A stretch of 64,000 nt of DNA from Bacteroidaceae bacterium (GCA_017429945.1 JAFRNY010000007.1:22542-86541), one strand, 5' to 3'. Shown: positions 47,043 through 59,211, numbered from the stretch's first letter. Made by a program: numbers and translations. The notes: generated by a model from the sequence alone, not told the origin.

Positions 47043-48467
47043 ATGGCAAAGAACACACTTATGTACGTCTGCGACAATTGCGGACAGGAGAGCCAGAAAT
47101 GGCTCGGCAAATGCCCCTCGTGCGGACAATGGAACACCTTCAAGGAGTTTCGCGTACCGGCTAAGGCTCCTGCCGGAGCAGCAGCGAGAGTGAGCCCCGA
47201 AGCAACAGGCAACGCCACCGCTTCGCACCCCACGCCCCTGCGCGACATCCGTGCCGACGAAGAGCCACGCATGGACATGGGCGACAGCGAGCTCAACCGT
47301 GTGCTTGGCGGAGGACTCGTGCCCGGCAGCCTACTCCTGCTCGGCGGCGAACCCGGAATAGGCAAATCCACGCTCGTGCTCCAGACAATACTACGCCTGA
47401 AAGACAGAAAAGTGCTATACGTCAGCGGCGAAGAGAGCGCACGCCAGCTCAAGCTGCGGGCCGACCGCCTCTGCCCCACGGCCAGTGCCTCTCCCTCTGC
47501 CGCAGAGCCCTCTTCGTCAGAGGCGGGCTCACTCCTCGTCATCTGCGACACATCGCTCGAGAGCATCTTCGACCATATCGCAGCAGAGCGCCCCGACCTT
47601 GTCGTCATCGACTCCATTCAGACCATTGCCACCTCTGCAGTAGAATCCTCACCCGGCAGCCTCGCACAGATTCGCGAATGCGCACAGCAACTGCTCAAGT
47701 ACACCAAGAGCGGAGGACCGAGCATCATTCTCATCGGCCACATCAACAAAGAAGGCACCATCGCCGGACCCAAAGTGCTCGAACACATCGTCGACACCGT
47801 GCTGCAGTTCGAGGGCGACCAGCACTACCTCTACCGAATCCTGCGCTCGCAGAAAAACCGCTTCGGCTCAACCGCCGAACTCGGCATCTACGAGATGCGC
47901 TCCGACGGCCTCCGACCCGTAAGCAACCCCTCCGAGCTGCTCCTCACCGACAACCAGGACGGCCTCAGCGGCATAGCTATTGCTGCAGCCATAGAAGGCG
48001 TGCGCCCCTTCCTTATCGAGACACAAGCGCTCGTCTCCACTGCAGCCTACGGCACAGCTCAGCGCTCGGCCAACGGCTTCGACTACCGCCGCCTCAACAT
48101 GCTGCTGGCCGTGCTTGAGAAGCGCGTAGGTTTCAAGCTTGCGCAAAAGGACGTCTTCCTTAACATCGCAGGCGGCCTGCGCGTAACCGACCCCGCCATC
48201 GACCTCGCCGTAATCGCGGCCATACTCTCGTCAAACGTCGACACGGCAATCGAGGGCGACACATGCCTCACTGGCGAGGTGGGACTCTCGGGCGAGATTC
48301 GTCCCGTGAGCCGCATAGACCAGCGCATAGCCGAAGCGCAGCGCCTCGGATTCCGACGTATCATCATCCCTGCCGCAAGCCTCAAGGCCATCAACCCCCA
48401 CGACTACACGATCGAGCTCACCCCCTGCCGCCGCGTCGAAGATGCCTTCCGCGCGCTCTTCGGCTAA
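47043..48467 (+). CDS. radA: DNA repair protein RadA (Sms)
   Basis: The 474-aa ATPase processes recombination intermediates. An N-terminal zinc finger (CDNCGQESQKWLGKCPSCG), the Walker A GGEPGIGKSTLVLQ, the RadA-specific SQKNRFGST motif and a C-terminal Lon-protease-like domain (EGDTCLTGEVGLSGEIRPVS) are all visible. There is a Ser/Ala/Glu-rich insertion near residues 145-165. Length is normal for the family. Confidence 0.96.
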   Translation: MAKNTLMYVCDNCGQESQKWLGKCPSCGQWNTFKEFRVPAKAPAGAAARVSPEATGNATASHPTPLRDIRADEEPRMDMGDSELNRVLGGGLVPGSLLLLGGEPGIGKSTLVLQTILRLKDRKVLYVSGEESARQLKLRADRLCPTASASPSAAEPSSSEAGSLLVICDTSLESIFDHIAAERPDLVVIDSIQTIATSAVESSPGSLAQIRECAQQLLKYTKSGGPSIILIGHINKEGTIAGPKVLEHIVDTVLQFEGDQHYLYRILRSQKNRFGSTAELGIYEMRSDGLRPVSNPSELLLTDNQDGLSGIAIAAAIEGVRPFLIETQALVSTAAYGTAQRSANGFDYRRLNMLLAVLEKRVGFKLAQKDVFLNIAGGLRVTDPAIDLAVIAAILSSNVDTAIEGDTCLTGEVGLSGEIRPVSRIDQRIAEAQRLGFRRIIIPAASLKAINPHDYTIELTPCRRVEDAFRALFG

Positions 48468-48517
48468 GGCTTCACAAGCCCGACTATTTTTTCTCTCCGA
48501 AAAAGTTAAAATTCACC

Positions 48518-48747
48518 TTCACCTACACTTTTCCTTGCAACGCGCAGAGCTTCAATGTATTAGATGCAGTGTAGGTGAATTTTCACCTACACTCACTTTC
48601 ACCCTGGCCGATATGGGGTAAAACAAGTTGTTTTACTCTCACACAACTGGGTCTTTACGCTAACACGACCGGTCGAATCAAGGTAAAACAACTTGTTTTA
48701 CTTTCACACGACTGGGCCTTTCCGCTGACACGGCCATATCATTACCC
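48518..48747. repeat. 22-bp phased array D, arranged as a 65-bp super-repeat
   Basis: GGTAAAACAA starts at 48617 and 48682, TCACACRACTGGG at 48639 and 48704, and TAACACG or TGACACG at 48661 and 48726, giving steps of 22, 22, 21, 22 and 22 bp. The GGTAAAACAA units are themselves palindromic (GTAAAACAA-G-TTGTTTTAC). Upstream, TTCACCTACACT at 48518 and 48582 and its inverse at 48568 form a perfect 12-bp hairpin. The 410-bp gap between radA and GH97 contains no gene that I can support. Confidence 0.88.
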
Positions 48748-48761
48748 ACGGAAACAAGAAA

Positions 48762-48797
48762 GCCCTGCCGCTAGCACTCTAGTGCTGACGGCAGGGC
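48762..48797. terminator. Probable bidirectional terminator between radA and GH97
   Basis: GCCCTGCCG...AGCACT (48762-48778) pairs with the sequence at 48781-48797 at 15 of 17 positions. The sequence CCATTCCTTTTTCT follows on the plus strand. Confidence 0.7.
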
Positions 48798-48880
48798 CAT
48801 TCCTTTTTCTATATCTCTGTGTCCTCTGTCTTCTCAGTGTCCTCTGTGACTGCAAAGCAGTTATTCAATATTCTATCTCC

Positions 48881-51037
<2,157 letters not shown>

Positions 51038-51119
51038 TTATTGTTTAAGAACGGTAATGCAAAAGTACATAATTACTCTGAACTGCCCGTACGAAAAGCG
51101 TGAAAAAAATTCAGAGAGT

Positions 51120-52901
51120 TCATTTTTCCACTACTATCATAGTCCAATACTTAAGCGATGGAAGGGTGAAGGCGATGTACTGCCCTTCCTGCGTAAAGGC
51201 CAATTGCTGAGGAGCTCCTGCCAGAGCATCGGGCGTAGCCGCCCATAGGCGCTTCACGCCCGTAGCCTTTAGTTTCAAGGGGATATTGGTCTGCAGACGT
51301 GGCTCGGGTTGCTCGCTGTCCATGTCGCGCCAGCTGAGACTCTTAGCCTGCAGGAAGTTGAAGAGGTGCACCACCTGGCGGTTGGCAATGGCAGTGGAGT
51401 AAGAGGTGACGCCCTTGAGCTTGGGCGGCCACGCGTTGATTGTGAGGCCGCTCTTCGACGAGGTGACGTCGGCCGCAGCCTCAGTGATGTCGGTGCCGCG
51501 AAGCAACTGCTCGTAGGCTACGAGGAAGTCGTAGTAGCGGACGATAGCCTGGCGCAGGGTCTCGCTCATGCGGAGGTCGGTGTTAGGGAAGTATTCATGA
51601 CAAAGCATGTGGTCGCCCAGCTCAAGGTGCGAGGCGCCTATACCGAACATAACGGCGTCGGCCATCAGCACACCTGGTGTATTGAACTGCGACCCTTTGC
51701 GGTTGTAGTTCATGTAGGCGGCATAGACCTGATTGAGGCGCTGGCCGCTATAGCCACGGTTGGCCTTGAGGATGGAGAGGAGGTCGGCATACTGCGCCTC
51801 GCCGTCCCAAAGCTCAGAGTACATGAAGTCTACGTTGCCGGTCGACACGATGTTCTGCGAGCCGAAGTTGGCCACTGCGTTCATGACGAGGCTCTTGTCG
51901 GGGTGCGCAGCCTTCATGGCATTAATGAACGAGGTGAAGCCTTCGGTGAGCTTGACGCGCTGCCCCGAACGGTTGTAGCGCTCGCCCCGGTCGCCCAGCT
52001 GGTCGATGTGGAAACCGTCGAAGTCGAGCGCGGCATAGACATCGTCGTTGCGCTGAGCGAGATAGTGCTGCCACGAGGTGTTGGAGGGATCCATCAGGTA
52101 GATGTCGCTCTTCCAGCCCGCAGGCATCGAAAGTATGTCGCGCGTGCGGCCGTCGGCCTGGCTGTAGAGGCCCCAGTCGTCGCTGACGCCATCCTCGGGC
52201 CCATCCTTGTATGCTCCGTAGCAGAGGTTATAGAACATACACTTCATGCCGCGCTGGTGCAGTTGGGAGATGTAGTCGCGCACGACGTCGGTGACAATCG
52301 TGCGGTTGGCGATGTCGGTGTAGGTGGCCAGCAGGTTGCCGGGCGTACCGCCGAGGGGCCAGTGGTGCTTCATCTGCCAGTCGTAGAACTGGATGCCGTT
52401 GATGTGGCAGCGGTTGAGGAAAGCCACCTCTGAGGCTATGACATCAGAGGTCTTGGAGCGGTCGTAGGTCCCTACGAAGCCGTAGCGTGGGTAGCGGCCC
52501 CAATCGCTGGAGACATCGACGCCGATGGTGGCATAAACAGTCTCGGCGTTGTCGGCCGTAGGCACGTAGATGTCGGCGAGGTAGCCGGCAAAGTCTGTTG
52601 TCGGGGGTGTCCAGGTCCAGGTGCTACCGCTGAGAGCCTGCTCACCCACGATGTCGAAGCCGTTGCGATAACGCACTCTGGCGCCGGAGGGCACTTCGCC
52701 CTCGACGGTGAACGTCACAGCTTGGCCAGGGCGGTAGAGAGCGCGGTCGGTGGTGAGCTCGAGCGAGAGGTCGGCACGCACAGTGGTCACCTCGCTCTGA
52801 GGCGTTTCGGGGGTGTTGCCGCCGCTGGGCGTGGGGGTGTCGTCTCCCCCACAGCCGGCGAACAGCAGCGCAATGGCTATTGTCAGTATGTTCATTTTCA
52901 T
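51120..52901 (-). CDS. GH66 endo-dextranase, lipoprotein
   Basis: The product, about 593 aa, has a lipoprotein signal (MKMNILTIAIALLFAGC), an N-terminal Ig-like domain (about 35-120) and the GH66 barrel. The nucleophile is Asp at about 300 in FDGFHIDQLGDRG and the acid/base is Glu at about 363 in FMYSELWDGE; YDWQMKHHWPLGG is also characteristic. GH66 enzymes cut alpha-1,6-glucan (dextran), and some are cycloisomaltooligosaccharide glucanotransferases. Lipidation suggests a surface position. Start 52901 is chosen for the signal; the frame reaches 52946 and would overlap the upstream gene. Confidence 0.9.
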   Translation of the reverse strand: MKMNILTIAIALLFAGCGGDDTPTPSGGNTPETPQSEVTTVRADLSLELTTDRALYRPGQAVTFTVEGEVPSGARVRYRNGFDIVGEQALSGSTWTWTPPTTDFAGYLADIYVPTADNAETVYATIGVDVSSDWGRYPRYGFVGTYDRSKTSDVIASEVAFLNRCHINGIQFYDWQMKHHWPLGGTPGNLLATYTDIANRTIVTDVVRDYISQLHQRGMKCMFYNLCYGAYKDGPEDGVSDDWGLYSQADGRTRDILSMPAGWKSDIYLMDPSNTSWQHYLAQRNDDVYAALDFDGFHIDQLGDRGERYNRSGQRVKLTEGFTSFINAMKAAHPDKSLVMNAVANFGSQNIVSTGNVDFMYSELWDGEAQYADLLSILKANRGYSGQRLNQVYAAYMNYNRKGSQFNTPGVLMADAVMFGIGASHLELGDHMLCHEYFPNTDLRMSETLRQAIVRYYDFLVAYEQLLRGTDITEAAADVTSSKSGLTINAWPPKLKGVTSYSTAIANRQVVHLFNFLQAKSLSWRDMDSEQPEPRLQTNIPLKLKATGVKRLWAATPDALAGAPQQLAFTQEGQYIAFTLPSLKYWTMIVVEK

Positions 52902-52932
52902 AGGTTTTGCTGAATTCATTTGCGCTTTTGAA

Positions 52933-54426
52933 CTATTGTTTTGCAATGGTGATGGTCTCCTCGAGCTGGTTGAGCGTGATAACGTAGTTGCCGTCGGAGG
53001 CTATCTGCCACTTCTGGTCGATGTCGCCGATGGCGGTGTCGACATACTGAGCCTTGCAGGCATCGCTACTCTTGTCGAGGAAGAGCATGCGCTCCTGAGA
53101 GCCCGTGGGGGCTACGTTGCTGCCTGCGGCACACATGAACCAGGCTCCGTTCCAGTCGCTCTGCTTGTCGCAGGTGAACTTGAGCTCACCGCTAGTGAGT
53201 CGGCCTTCCCAAGTGAATACGTATGGACTGTCAGTAGCTGTCATCGCCAGAGCGTTGCCAATGTCCCATCCGGCAGAGCAGGCGCTGCCGATGAGATAGA
53301 TCATTTCGTATGGCTTGAACTCGCTCATGAGCATACGCTCGCGACCTTGACGCGTGTCGACGCAAATCTTATAGGCACGGTCGCACTCGCTGGCATTCAG
53401 GAACCATTTGTTGTCGGGGTCGTAGCCTGAGATGAATTCCATGGCGGTGTCGGTGTAGGGAGCATTGGGCTGTGTGGCTTTGAGCATATTCTCCCAACCC
53501 TGTGCGGTGCCGAACTTGAATTCGCCCTGATCGTCGGTAGTGAAATGACGGCCATAGCGGAAGAGATAGGGGTCGAGAGCGTCGCGCGTCATCTCCACGA
53601 AGCTCCAGCCCGTAGAACTGCCTACGAAGAAAAGCTGATCCCAGCGAGGCATCTCGCCCGAGGTCTGTGCGATGGCGAGCTCGCCCGTAAGCAGGTTGGC
53701 CGTAATGCGGTAGGCATGGGCCTCGCTGATGTGCCACTGCTCGTCGGGCTCATCGAAGGTGTTGCGGATAATCATGCGACCGTCTGTGCCACGATTGTAG
53801 GAGGGCACGAACTGTCCGAGCGTAGTGATAAACTTGAGCGACCCCTCACGAAGGTTGCCTTCCCAGGTGAAGACGCCGTTGTCGGTGCGACGCATCTCAG
53901 TGGCGTTGTCGGCACTCCAACCGTTGGGCGTGGCATCGCCTATGAGGTAGAGTGTACGCGTCACGGGCTCATAAGGGGTAGCCTTGAACGTGAGTTCCGA
54001 CACCTGCGGCTCGTCGGAGCCGGCAACGGTGGCCGTCAGGCGTGCTGCCAGCTCCACCTCCTCGCCGGCCGGGCAATCCCACTCGCGCAGCAAGTCGTTG
54101 AGTTGCTCTACACTCGCTGTCCAAGAGTAGACCTGCGTGGCTGCCGAGACGGGGATGGCGGCGGTGATGTAATCGGTGCCGGCCGGAGCTATCTCCAGCG
54201 TGTAGCTGATGCGGTTGCCCGTGCCGTAGTTGTTACCTGTCGTCCAGTTGAGGGCGATGGCTTCGCTGCCGTGGTTGATTTCCTCAAGGATTTCGAAACT
54301 CTGACTGGCGGTCAGTTCCAAAGCCGTACGTCCTTTGTCGAGCTCGGCATAGTCGTTGTCCGAGCATGAGGTGGCAGCGAGAGCCAACAAGGCTGCTGCC
54401 ATGATATATGATAATCTGTGTGTCAT
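52933..54426 (-). CDS. SusE/SusF-like surface glycan-binding lipoprotein
   Basis: The 497-aa lipoprotein has a lipobox ending in ATSC (Cys21), an N-terminal SusE-type Ig-like domain (about 35-150) and three tandem beta-sandwich units introduced by LYLIGDATPNGW, LFFVGSSTGWSF and IYLIGSACSAGWDI. Each unit has the Trp-rich pattern of starch-binding modules in SusE/SusF. It would hold alpha-glucan at the cell surface. It lies 17 bp after susD and directly before the GH66 gene. Confidence 0.9.
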   Translation of the reverse strand: MTHRLSYIMAAALLALAATSCSDNDYAELDKGRTALELTASQSFEILEEINHGSEAIALNWTTGNNYGTGNRISYTLEIAPAGTDYITAAIPVSAATQVYSWTASVEQLNDLLREWDCPAGEEVELAARLTATVAGSDEPQVSELTFKATPYEPVTRTLYLIGDATPNGWSADNATEMRRTDNGVFTWEGNLREGSLKFITTLGQFVPSYNRGTDGRMIIRNTFDEPDEQWHISEAHAYRITANLLTGELAIAQTSGEMPRWDQLFFVGSSTGWSFVEMTRDALDPYLFRYGRHFTTDDQGEFKFGTAQGWENMLKATQPNAPYTDTAMEFISGYDPDNKWFLNASECDRAYKICVDTRQGRERMLMSEFKPYEMIYLIGSACSAGWDIGNALAMTATDSPYVFTWEGRLTSGELKFTCDKQSDWNGAWFMCAAGSNVAPTGSQERMLFLDKSSDACKAQYVDTAIGDIDQKWQIASDGNYVITLNQLEETITIAKQ

Positions 54427-54443
54427 ATCTTAGAAAAATGATT

Positions 54444-55946
54444 TTAGTAACCGGGATTCTGTGTCATCAGACTGTTGGCATCGATCTCTGTCTGTGGAAT
54501 AGGCAGCAGCAGGCGCTCTTTCGTCACATGGGTCTTGCCGATGCTACGCAAGAAGCGCAGAGCGTAGTCGCCGCCTTCGAGACGGATGAGGTCGAACCAA
54601 CGATGCCCCTCGAAGGCGAGCTCGATACGGCTCTCGTGGATAATCTTCTCGCGCATGTCGGCCTGCGAGAGCGAGCCGCTCACAGCGGGGAGTCCGGCGC
54701 GCTGACGCACAATATTCAGAGGTCGGGCTGCCTGAGAGGTCTGCCCCATCTCGTTCAGCGCCTCAGCCTTCATCAGCAACACCTGCGCATAGCGGTAGAC
54801 GACGAAATTGGCAGGGTTGGTGTTATACTCCGGCGAGATACTCTTCGAAACGAGGAACTTGCGCACGTTGTAGCCCGTGTAGGAGTAGCTGCTCTTGTAA
54901 GGCTTGCCTTCGAAGTCGGGGCAGCCCTCGTAGAAGACGGTGACATCCTTGCGGCGGTCGCCATCCTCATATTGGCTCATAAATTCCTCGGTGGGCTGGT
55001 TCCAGCCGTAGCAGCCGGCCACGAAGTCGCTGTTGCGCGGGCCCATGAATGTCGAGAGCCAGCTGCACTGCGGGTTGTTGCCCCAGAAGTCATACTCCGT
55101 ATTGCCCGAGAACTGCACCTCAAAAATGCTCTCAGGACCGTTGTTCACGCGGGCGTCGAAGTTGCTTGCGTAGGAGGCATCGCCAAGATCGTAGCCGAGG
55201 TCGGTAACTTGGTCGCAGAGATCGTTGACGCGCTGGTAGTATTCAGTGTGCGATGGAGCCAACGTAAGATAGACGTTGGCCAACATCGTCAGCGCGGCAT
55301 CCTTGGTGGCACGACCGACGTTGGCATCGTCGAGCTCGCTCTTAGCGGGCAAGCGGTCGATGGCACGCTCACAGTCGGCTATGATGAGGTCGTAAGTCTC
55401 TTCGAGCGAAGCCCGGGCTATGGCCGACGATTCGCTGGGGTTGAAAGGTTTCAGGCGCAGGGGCAGTCCGCCGTAGAGGCGTGCCAGCACGTAATAGTAG
55501 TGTGCACGCAGGAAGTAAGCCTCGCCCAGGCTGCGCTCGGAGTCGGAGCCGGCAAGCAGGTCTTTGCCCTCGAGGGCATCGATGAGGATATTGCACTGTC
55601 CGATGCCCACCCACGGCGAGCGCCACATGTATAGGGCCATTCCATTGTCGCTCTGTGCCACGAAATTGGCTGCCTGAACGGTCTCAAGCCCATCGGTGCC
55701 TCCGCCGGCGCCCACCTCGCTGTTGCCGGCAAGGATGTCGAGCGTCCAGATACGCATATTGTACATATTGGATGACTGCAGTGTGCGGTAGCAGGCGTTC
55801 GCCATTGCCACGGCTACATCATCTGTAACGTTAGTGTTTGGGTCCACAGTGTTCTTGGGCGTCTTGTCGAGGAAGTCGTCGCAAGAAGTGGTCAGCACAA
55901 GTGCAGCCACCAGCTGCAGCACGAATATATATAGATTCTTTTTCAT
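54444..55946 (-). CDS. susD-like: SusD-like glycan-binding lipoprotein
   Basis: The 500-aa lipoprotein has its lipid Cys at about 22 (LTTSCDDFLDK), the TPR-rich SusD fold with LGEAYFLRAHYYYVLARLYG, and a C-terminal RxFDLIRLEGG-type segment (HRWFDLIRLEGGDYALRFL). SusD lids the SusC channel and binds the incoming oligosaccharide. It follows susC by 12 bp. Confidence 0.95.
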   Translation of the reverse strand: MKKNLYIFVLQLVAALVLTTSCDDFLDKTPKNTVDPNTNVTDDVAVAMANACYRTLQSSNMYNMRIWTLDILAGNSEVGAGGGTDGLETVQAANFVAQSDNGMALYMWRSPWVGIGQCNILIDALEGKDLLAGSDSERSLGEAYFLRAHYYYVLARLYGGLPLRLKPFNPSESSAIARASLEETYDLIIADCERAIDRLPAKSELDDANVGRATKDAALTMLANVYLTLAPSHTEYYQRVNDLCDQVTDLGYDLGDASYASNFDARVNNGPESIFEVQFSGNTEYDFWGNNPQCSWLSTFMGPRNSDFVAGCYGWNQPTEEFMSQYEDGDRRKDVTVFYEGCPDFEGKPYKSSYSYTGYNVRKFLVSKSISPEYNTNPANFVVYRYAQVLLMKAEALNEMGQTSQAARPLNIVRQRAGLPAVSGSLSQADMREKIIHESRIELAFEGHRWFDLIRLEGGDYALRFLRSIGKTHVTKERLLLPIPQTEIDANSLMTQNPGY

Positions 55947-55958
55947 GACGGTGCGGTT

Positions 55959-58900
55959 TTAGAAGTTGAAGTTGATGCCGAGGTTGAAGGTTCGCGAGAT
56001 GGGATAGTTAGCGTTGTCGATGCCATTGATGCCCACCTCAGGGTCGAAGCCTGAATAGTTGGTAATCGTTGCAACGTTCTCGCAGGAGAGAGCTATGCGC
56101 GCATGCTCTATGGTCAGCTTGCGAAGCCAGTGCTCGGGAAGGTTGTAAGCCAGCGAGAGGGTCTTCAGGCGCAGATAGTTACCGTTCTCCACAAAGCGGT
56201 CGCTGACGCGGTTGTTCTGGTTGGGGTCGGCATAGACAGCGCGCGGCATGGTCGTGCTGCTGCCCGCGCCCGTCCACCGCGAGAGCACGTCGGTGGTCTG
56301 GTTGTAAGCGGCCGACATTCCGGTGAGGTCGATCTTATTGGCGTTGAAGATCTTGTTGCCTGCAACGCCCTGCAAGTAGATTCCGAGTTCGAGGCCCTTC
56401 CACGTCAGAGTGTTGTTCATCGAGAAGAGGTGCGTAGGATTAGGATTGCCGATTACGGTGCGGTCGTCGTCGTTGATGACACCGTCGTTGTTGAGGTCGC
56501 GGAAACGGATGTCGCCAGGCTCGGCACCAGCCTGAATGGCGTGTGTGTCCACCTCATCCCACGTCTGGAAGATGCCGTCGGTCACGTAGCCATAGAAGAC
56601 GTTGATGGGGTAGTTGCGGTCGAGCATCGTAACATACGAATTGTTGATCTGGTTGGCATAGTAAGGCACGTTGCTGTTGAGCGAGCGTATCTTATTTTTA
56701 TTATAGGTATACACAAGATTGGTTTCCCAGCCCAAGGCACCACCCTTGAGGTTTATAGTGTTGACAGACACCTCAAATCCTTTGTTGCGCACCTTGCCGG
56801 CGTTAGTGTAGGTCGTGCTGGTATCTTCGAAGCCCGAGGTGATAGGTATGGCGGCTTTCACGAGCATGTCGCGCGTGTTTTTGATGTAGGCATCGAAGCT
56901 GACGGCCACACGACCGTTCCACAGCTGTGCATCGAAGCCAACATTGGTCTGTTCAACCTCCTCCCAGTGGATATTGGGGTTGGCAAGCGTCACGCTGACA
57001 AGGGCCGACTGCTCTGCGCCGTCGTAACCTAAGGGGTAGACACTGGTGTTGTACGACGGCAGATAGCCGTAGTTGCTCACGCTGGCCTGACTACCTGTCA
57101 CGCCGTAGCCCACGCGCAACTTCAGGTCGGTCAGCACCTCGTTCTCCGGGAACCACTCTTCCTCGGTCATGCGCCAGGCGACGGCGGCCGAGGGGAATGT
57201 GCCCCACCGCTGGTTCTGCCCGAAGCGGCTGCTGCCATCGCGGCGCAAAGTGGCCGTCAGGAGGTAACGGTTGGCATAGTCGTAGTTCACGCGAGCCATA
57301 TATGAGAAGAGCGACCACTCCGTCTCGTTGCCTCCAATGGCATACATCTTCTCGCCATTGTCCATCTCGTGGACACCATCGAAGGCGAAAATATTTTTCT
57401 GAGCGTTAAGGTAGTCGTTCTTGTTCCACTGCGCCGACGTACCGGCCATGAGGCTTAGGTGGTGCTTCTGCCCGAAGGTGTGGTCGACGAGGAAATAGTT
57501 ATCCCAAAGATAGGTGAACGATTTGTTGTCGCTCTTGTAGCGCGAACTTTCCTCTACGGGAATAGGCTTCCAGGCATACTTGGGCGTGAACGAGTCGTTG
57601 TACCAGAACTTGGCGTCGGCGCCAAGCGTGCTGCGGAACTTGAGCCATTTCGTAAGAGAGAGCTCTGCCGTGAGGTTAGCCAGCAGGTTGTAGCCGTTGG
57701 TCTTCGATTTGTTGAGCTGCGTCGTGCCTATAGGGTTGCGGATGCTGCCGTACCAGAGTGAGTTGCCCTCAGGACCACTCCAATCGCCACTCTCGTCACG
57801 CACGGCGAAGGTGGGCAGCGCACGGTAGGTGTCGCCCATGCTGTAGGCTCCCTGCGCCTTTCGATCGGCACTGAAAGTAATGTTGTTGCTGAACTTCAAC
57901 CATTTCAGCACCTGAGCATCGGAGTTCACCTGGAACGTGACACGGTGGTAGTCCACAGAACTCACCGTGCCGTCTTGCTTAAGGAAACCGCCCGAGACGT
58001 AGTAGTGTGCCTTGTCGGTTCCGCCGGCATAGCTCAGCGTATAGTTCTGCATGAAGCCTGTCTGCATAAGCTCATCCAACCAGTCGGTGCCAACACCCAG
58101 AGAGGACGGGTCGCTCCACGCGGGGTTTTGCGAACGGCCGGCAGCGGCCATCATATCATTGTTGAGAGCTGCATACTGCGAGGCATTCAGAAGCTCGGGC
58201 AGACGAGTAGCCTGCTGAACGGCCCAATTGGCGGCAACAGAGAGGGTGCCCTTGCCCTCCTTGCCTTTCTTTGTCGTTATCATCACTACGCCATTAGCAC
58301 CGCGAGAGCCATAGATGGCGGTGGCCGAAGCATCCTTCAGGACGTCGACGCGATCTACGTCCATCATGTTTATTGCGTTAATGCCCAGGTCGGTCGGAAC
58401 GCCGTCAATAACCACCAGCGGGTCGCAGTTATTGATACTGCCCAAACCACGAATCTTGATATTCACGTTGTCGCCGGGCTTGCCCGCATCCACCACCTGA
58501 AGGCCCGAAATCTTGCCTTGAAGAGCCTGACCGATGTTGGCCACGGGGGTACTCTCGATGCTCTTTGAGCTCAGCGAACCTACGGCGCCCGTAAGGTCGC
58601 TCTTGCGCATCGTGCCATAACCTACGACAACGAGTTCGTTCATCGTCTCGACGCCCTCGCCCATCGTGACGTCGATCTGCGACCGACCGTCCACTGCGCG
58701 CTCTACGGCATCAAAACCCATACACGTAATAACTAATGTAGCCTGAGGACTCACGCTGAGCGTGTAATGGCCATCGATATCGGTGACGGTGCCATTCATT
58801 CCTCCTTTCTCTTTCACGGTAGCGCCTATGACGCTCTCACCTTTCTCGTCGGTAACAGTACCTTTCACGGTTACCGTCTGGGCCGCAAGCCCGACGCAGA

Positions 58901-58961
58901 GCATCAGCAGTAAGCCCAATGCCATTAAGCGGCTGGAAAACAAAGACATGCAATGTTTCAT
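55959..58961 (-). CDS. susC-like: SusC-like TonB-dependent transporter
   Basis: The 1000-aa outer membrane transporter has a signal peptide (ending VGLAAQ), an N-terminal carboxypeptidase-like domain (VTVKGTVTDEKGESVIGATV), a TonB box region near VVVGYGTMRKSDLTGAVG, a plug (KISGLQVVDAGKPGDNVNIK, RGANGVVMITTKKGKEGKG) and a 22-strand barrel ending in FNLGINFNF. It imports glycan fragments with SusD. I start at MKHCMSLFSSRLM: the frame runs 17 codons further, but the promoter box overlaps that part. Confidence 0.96.
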   Translation of the reverse strand: MKHCMSLFSSRLMALGLLLMLCVGLAAQTVTVKGTVTDEKGESVIGATVKEKGGMNGTVTDIDGHYTLSVSPQATLVITCMGFDAVERAVDGRSQIDVTMGEGVETMNELVVVGYGTMRKSDLTGAVGSLSSKSIESTPVANIGQALQGKISGLQVVDAGKPGDNVNIKIRGLGSINNCDPLVVIDGVPTDLGINAINMMDVDRVDVLKDASATAIYGSRGANGVVMITTKKGKEGKGTLSVAANWAVQQATRLPELLNASQYAALNNDMMAAAGRSQNPAWSDPSSLGVGTDWLDELMQTGFMQNYTLSYAGGTDKAHYYVSGGFLKQDGTVSSVDYHRVTFQVNSDAQVLKWLKFSNNITFSADRKAQGAYSMGDTYRALPTFAVRDESGDWSGPEGNSLWYGSIRNPIGTTQLNKSKTNGYNLLANLTAELSLTKWLKFRSTLGADAKFWYNDSFTPKYAWKPIPVEESSRYKSDNKSFTYLWDNYFLVDHTFGQKHHLSLMAGTSAQWNKNDYLNAQKNIFAFDGVHEMDNGEKMYAIGGNETEWSLFSYMARVNYDYANRYLLTATLRRDGSSRFGQNQRWGTFPSAAVAWRMTEEEWFPENEVLTDLKLRVGYGVTGSQASVSNYGYLPSYNTSVYPLGYDGAEQSALVSVTLANPNIHWEEVEQTNVGFDAQLWNGRVAVSFDAYIKNTRDMLVKAAIPITSGFEDTSTTYTNAGKVRNKGFEVSVNTINLKGGALGWETNLVYTYNKNKIRSLNSNVPYYANQINNSYVTMLDRNYPINVFYGYVTDGIFQTWDEVDTHAIQAGAEPGDIRFRDLNNDGVINDDDRTVIGNPNPTHLFSMNNTLTWKGLELGIYLQGVAGNKIFNANKIDLTGMSAAYNQTTDVLSRWTGAGSSTTMPRAVYADPNQNNRVSDRFVENGNYLRLKTLSLAYNLPEHWLRKLTIEHARIALSCENVATITNYSGFDPEVGINGIDNANYPISRTFNLGINFNF

Positions 58962-59009
58962 ACTTGTTGATTTAGTAGTTAATAAATAGTTTTTTCGATT
59001 TCTCTGCCA

Positions 59010-59062
59010 CAAAGTTAGGAGCTAACGCACTAAGAATAATGGGCAAGTACAAATTAAGTACA
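59010..59062 (-). promoter_or_regulatory. susC promoter with direct-repeat operator candidate
   Basis: The -7 box TAACTTTG is at 59010-59017 on the minus strand. No TTTG lies 20 bp upstream. Instead AAGTACA (plus-strand reading) occurs at 59045-59051 and 59056-59062, 11 bp apart, where an activator would sit. Confidence 0.55.
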
Positions 59063-59134
59063 TTTTATCTCTGCAAACACACCACATATCACTCTGATAA
59101 TCTTAAATTTGCATCAAACAATAAAAAAAGCCCT

Positions 59135-59171
59135 AAGTACATGTGTGATTTCAAATAAATGACTATCTTTG
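59135..59171 (+). promoter_or_regulatory. Promoter of the SusR-like gene with a third AAGTACA site
   Basis: AAGTACA at 59135-59141 is 22 bp before a TATCTTTG box (59164-59171). The regulator may therefore bind its own promoter. Confidence 0.5.
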
Positions 59172-59211
59172 CAGCAGAATCTCATTAACAACGACCTTAT
59201 CCACGCATTTT

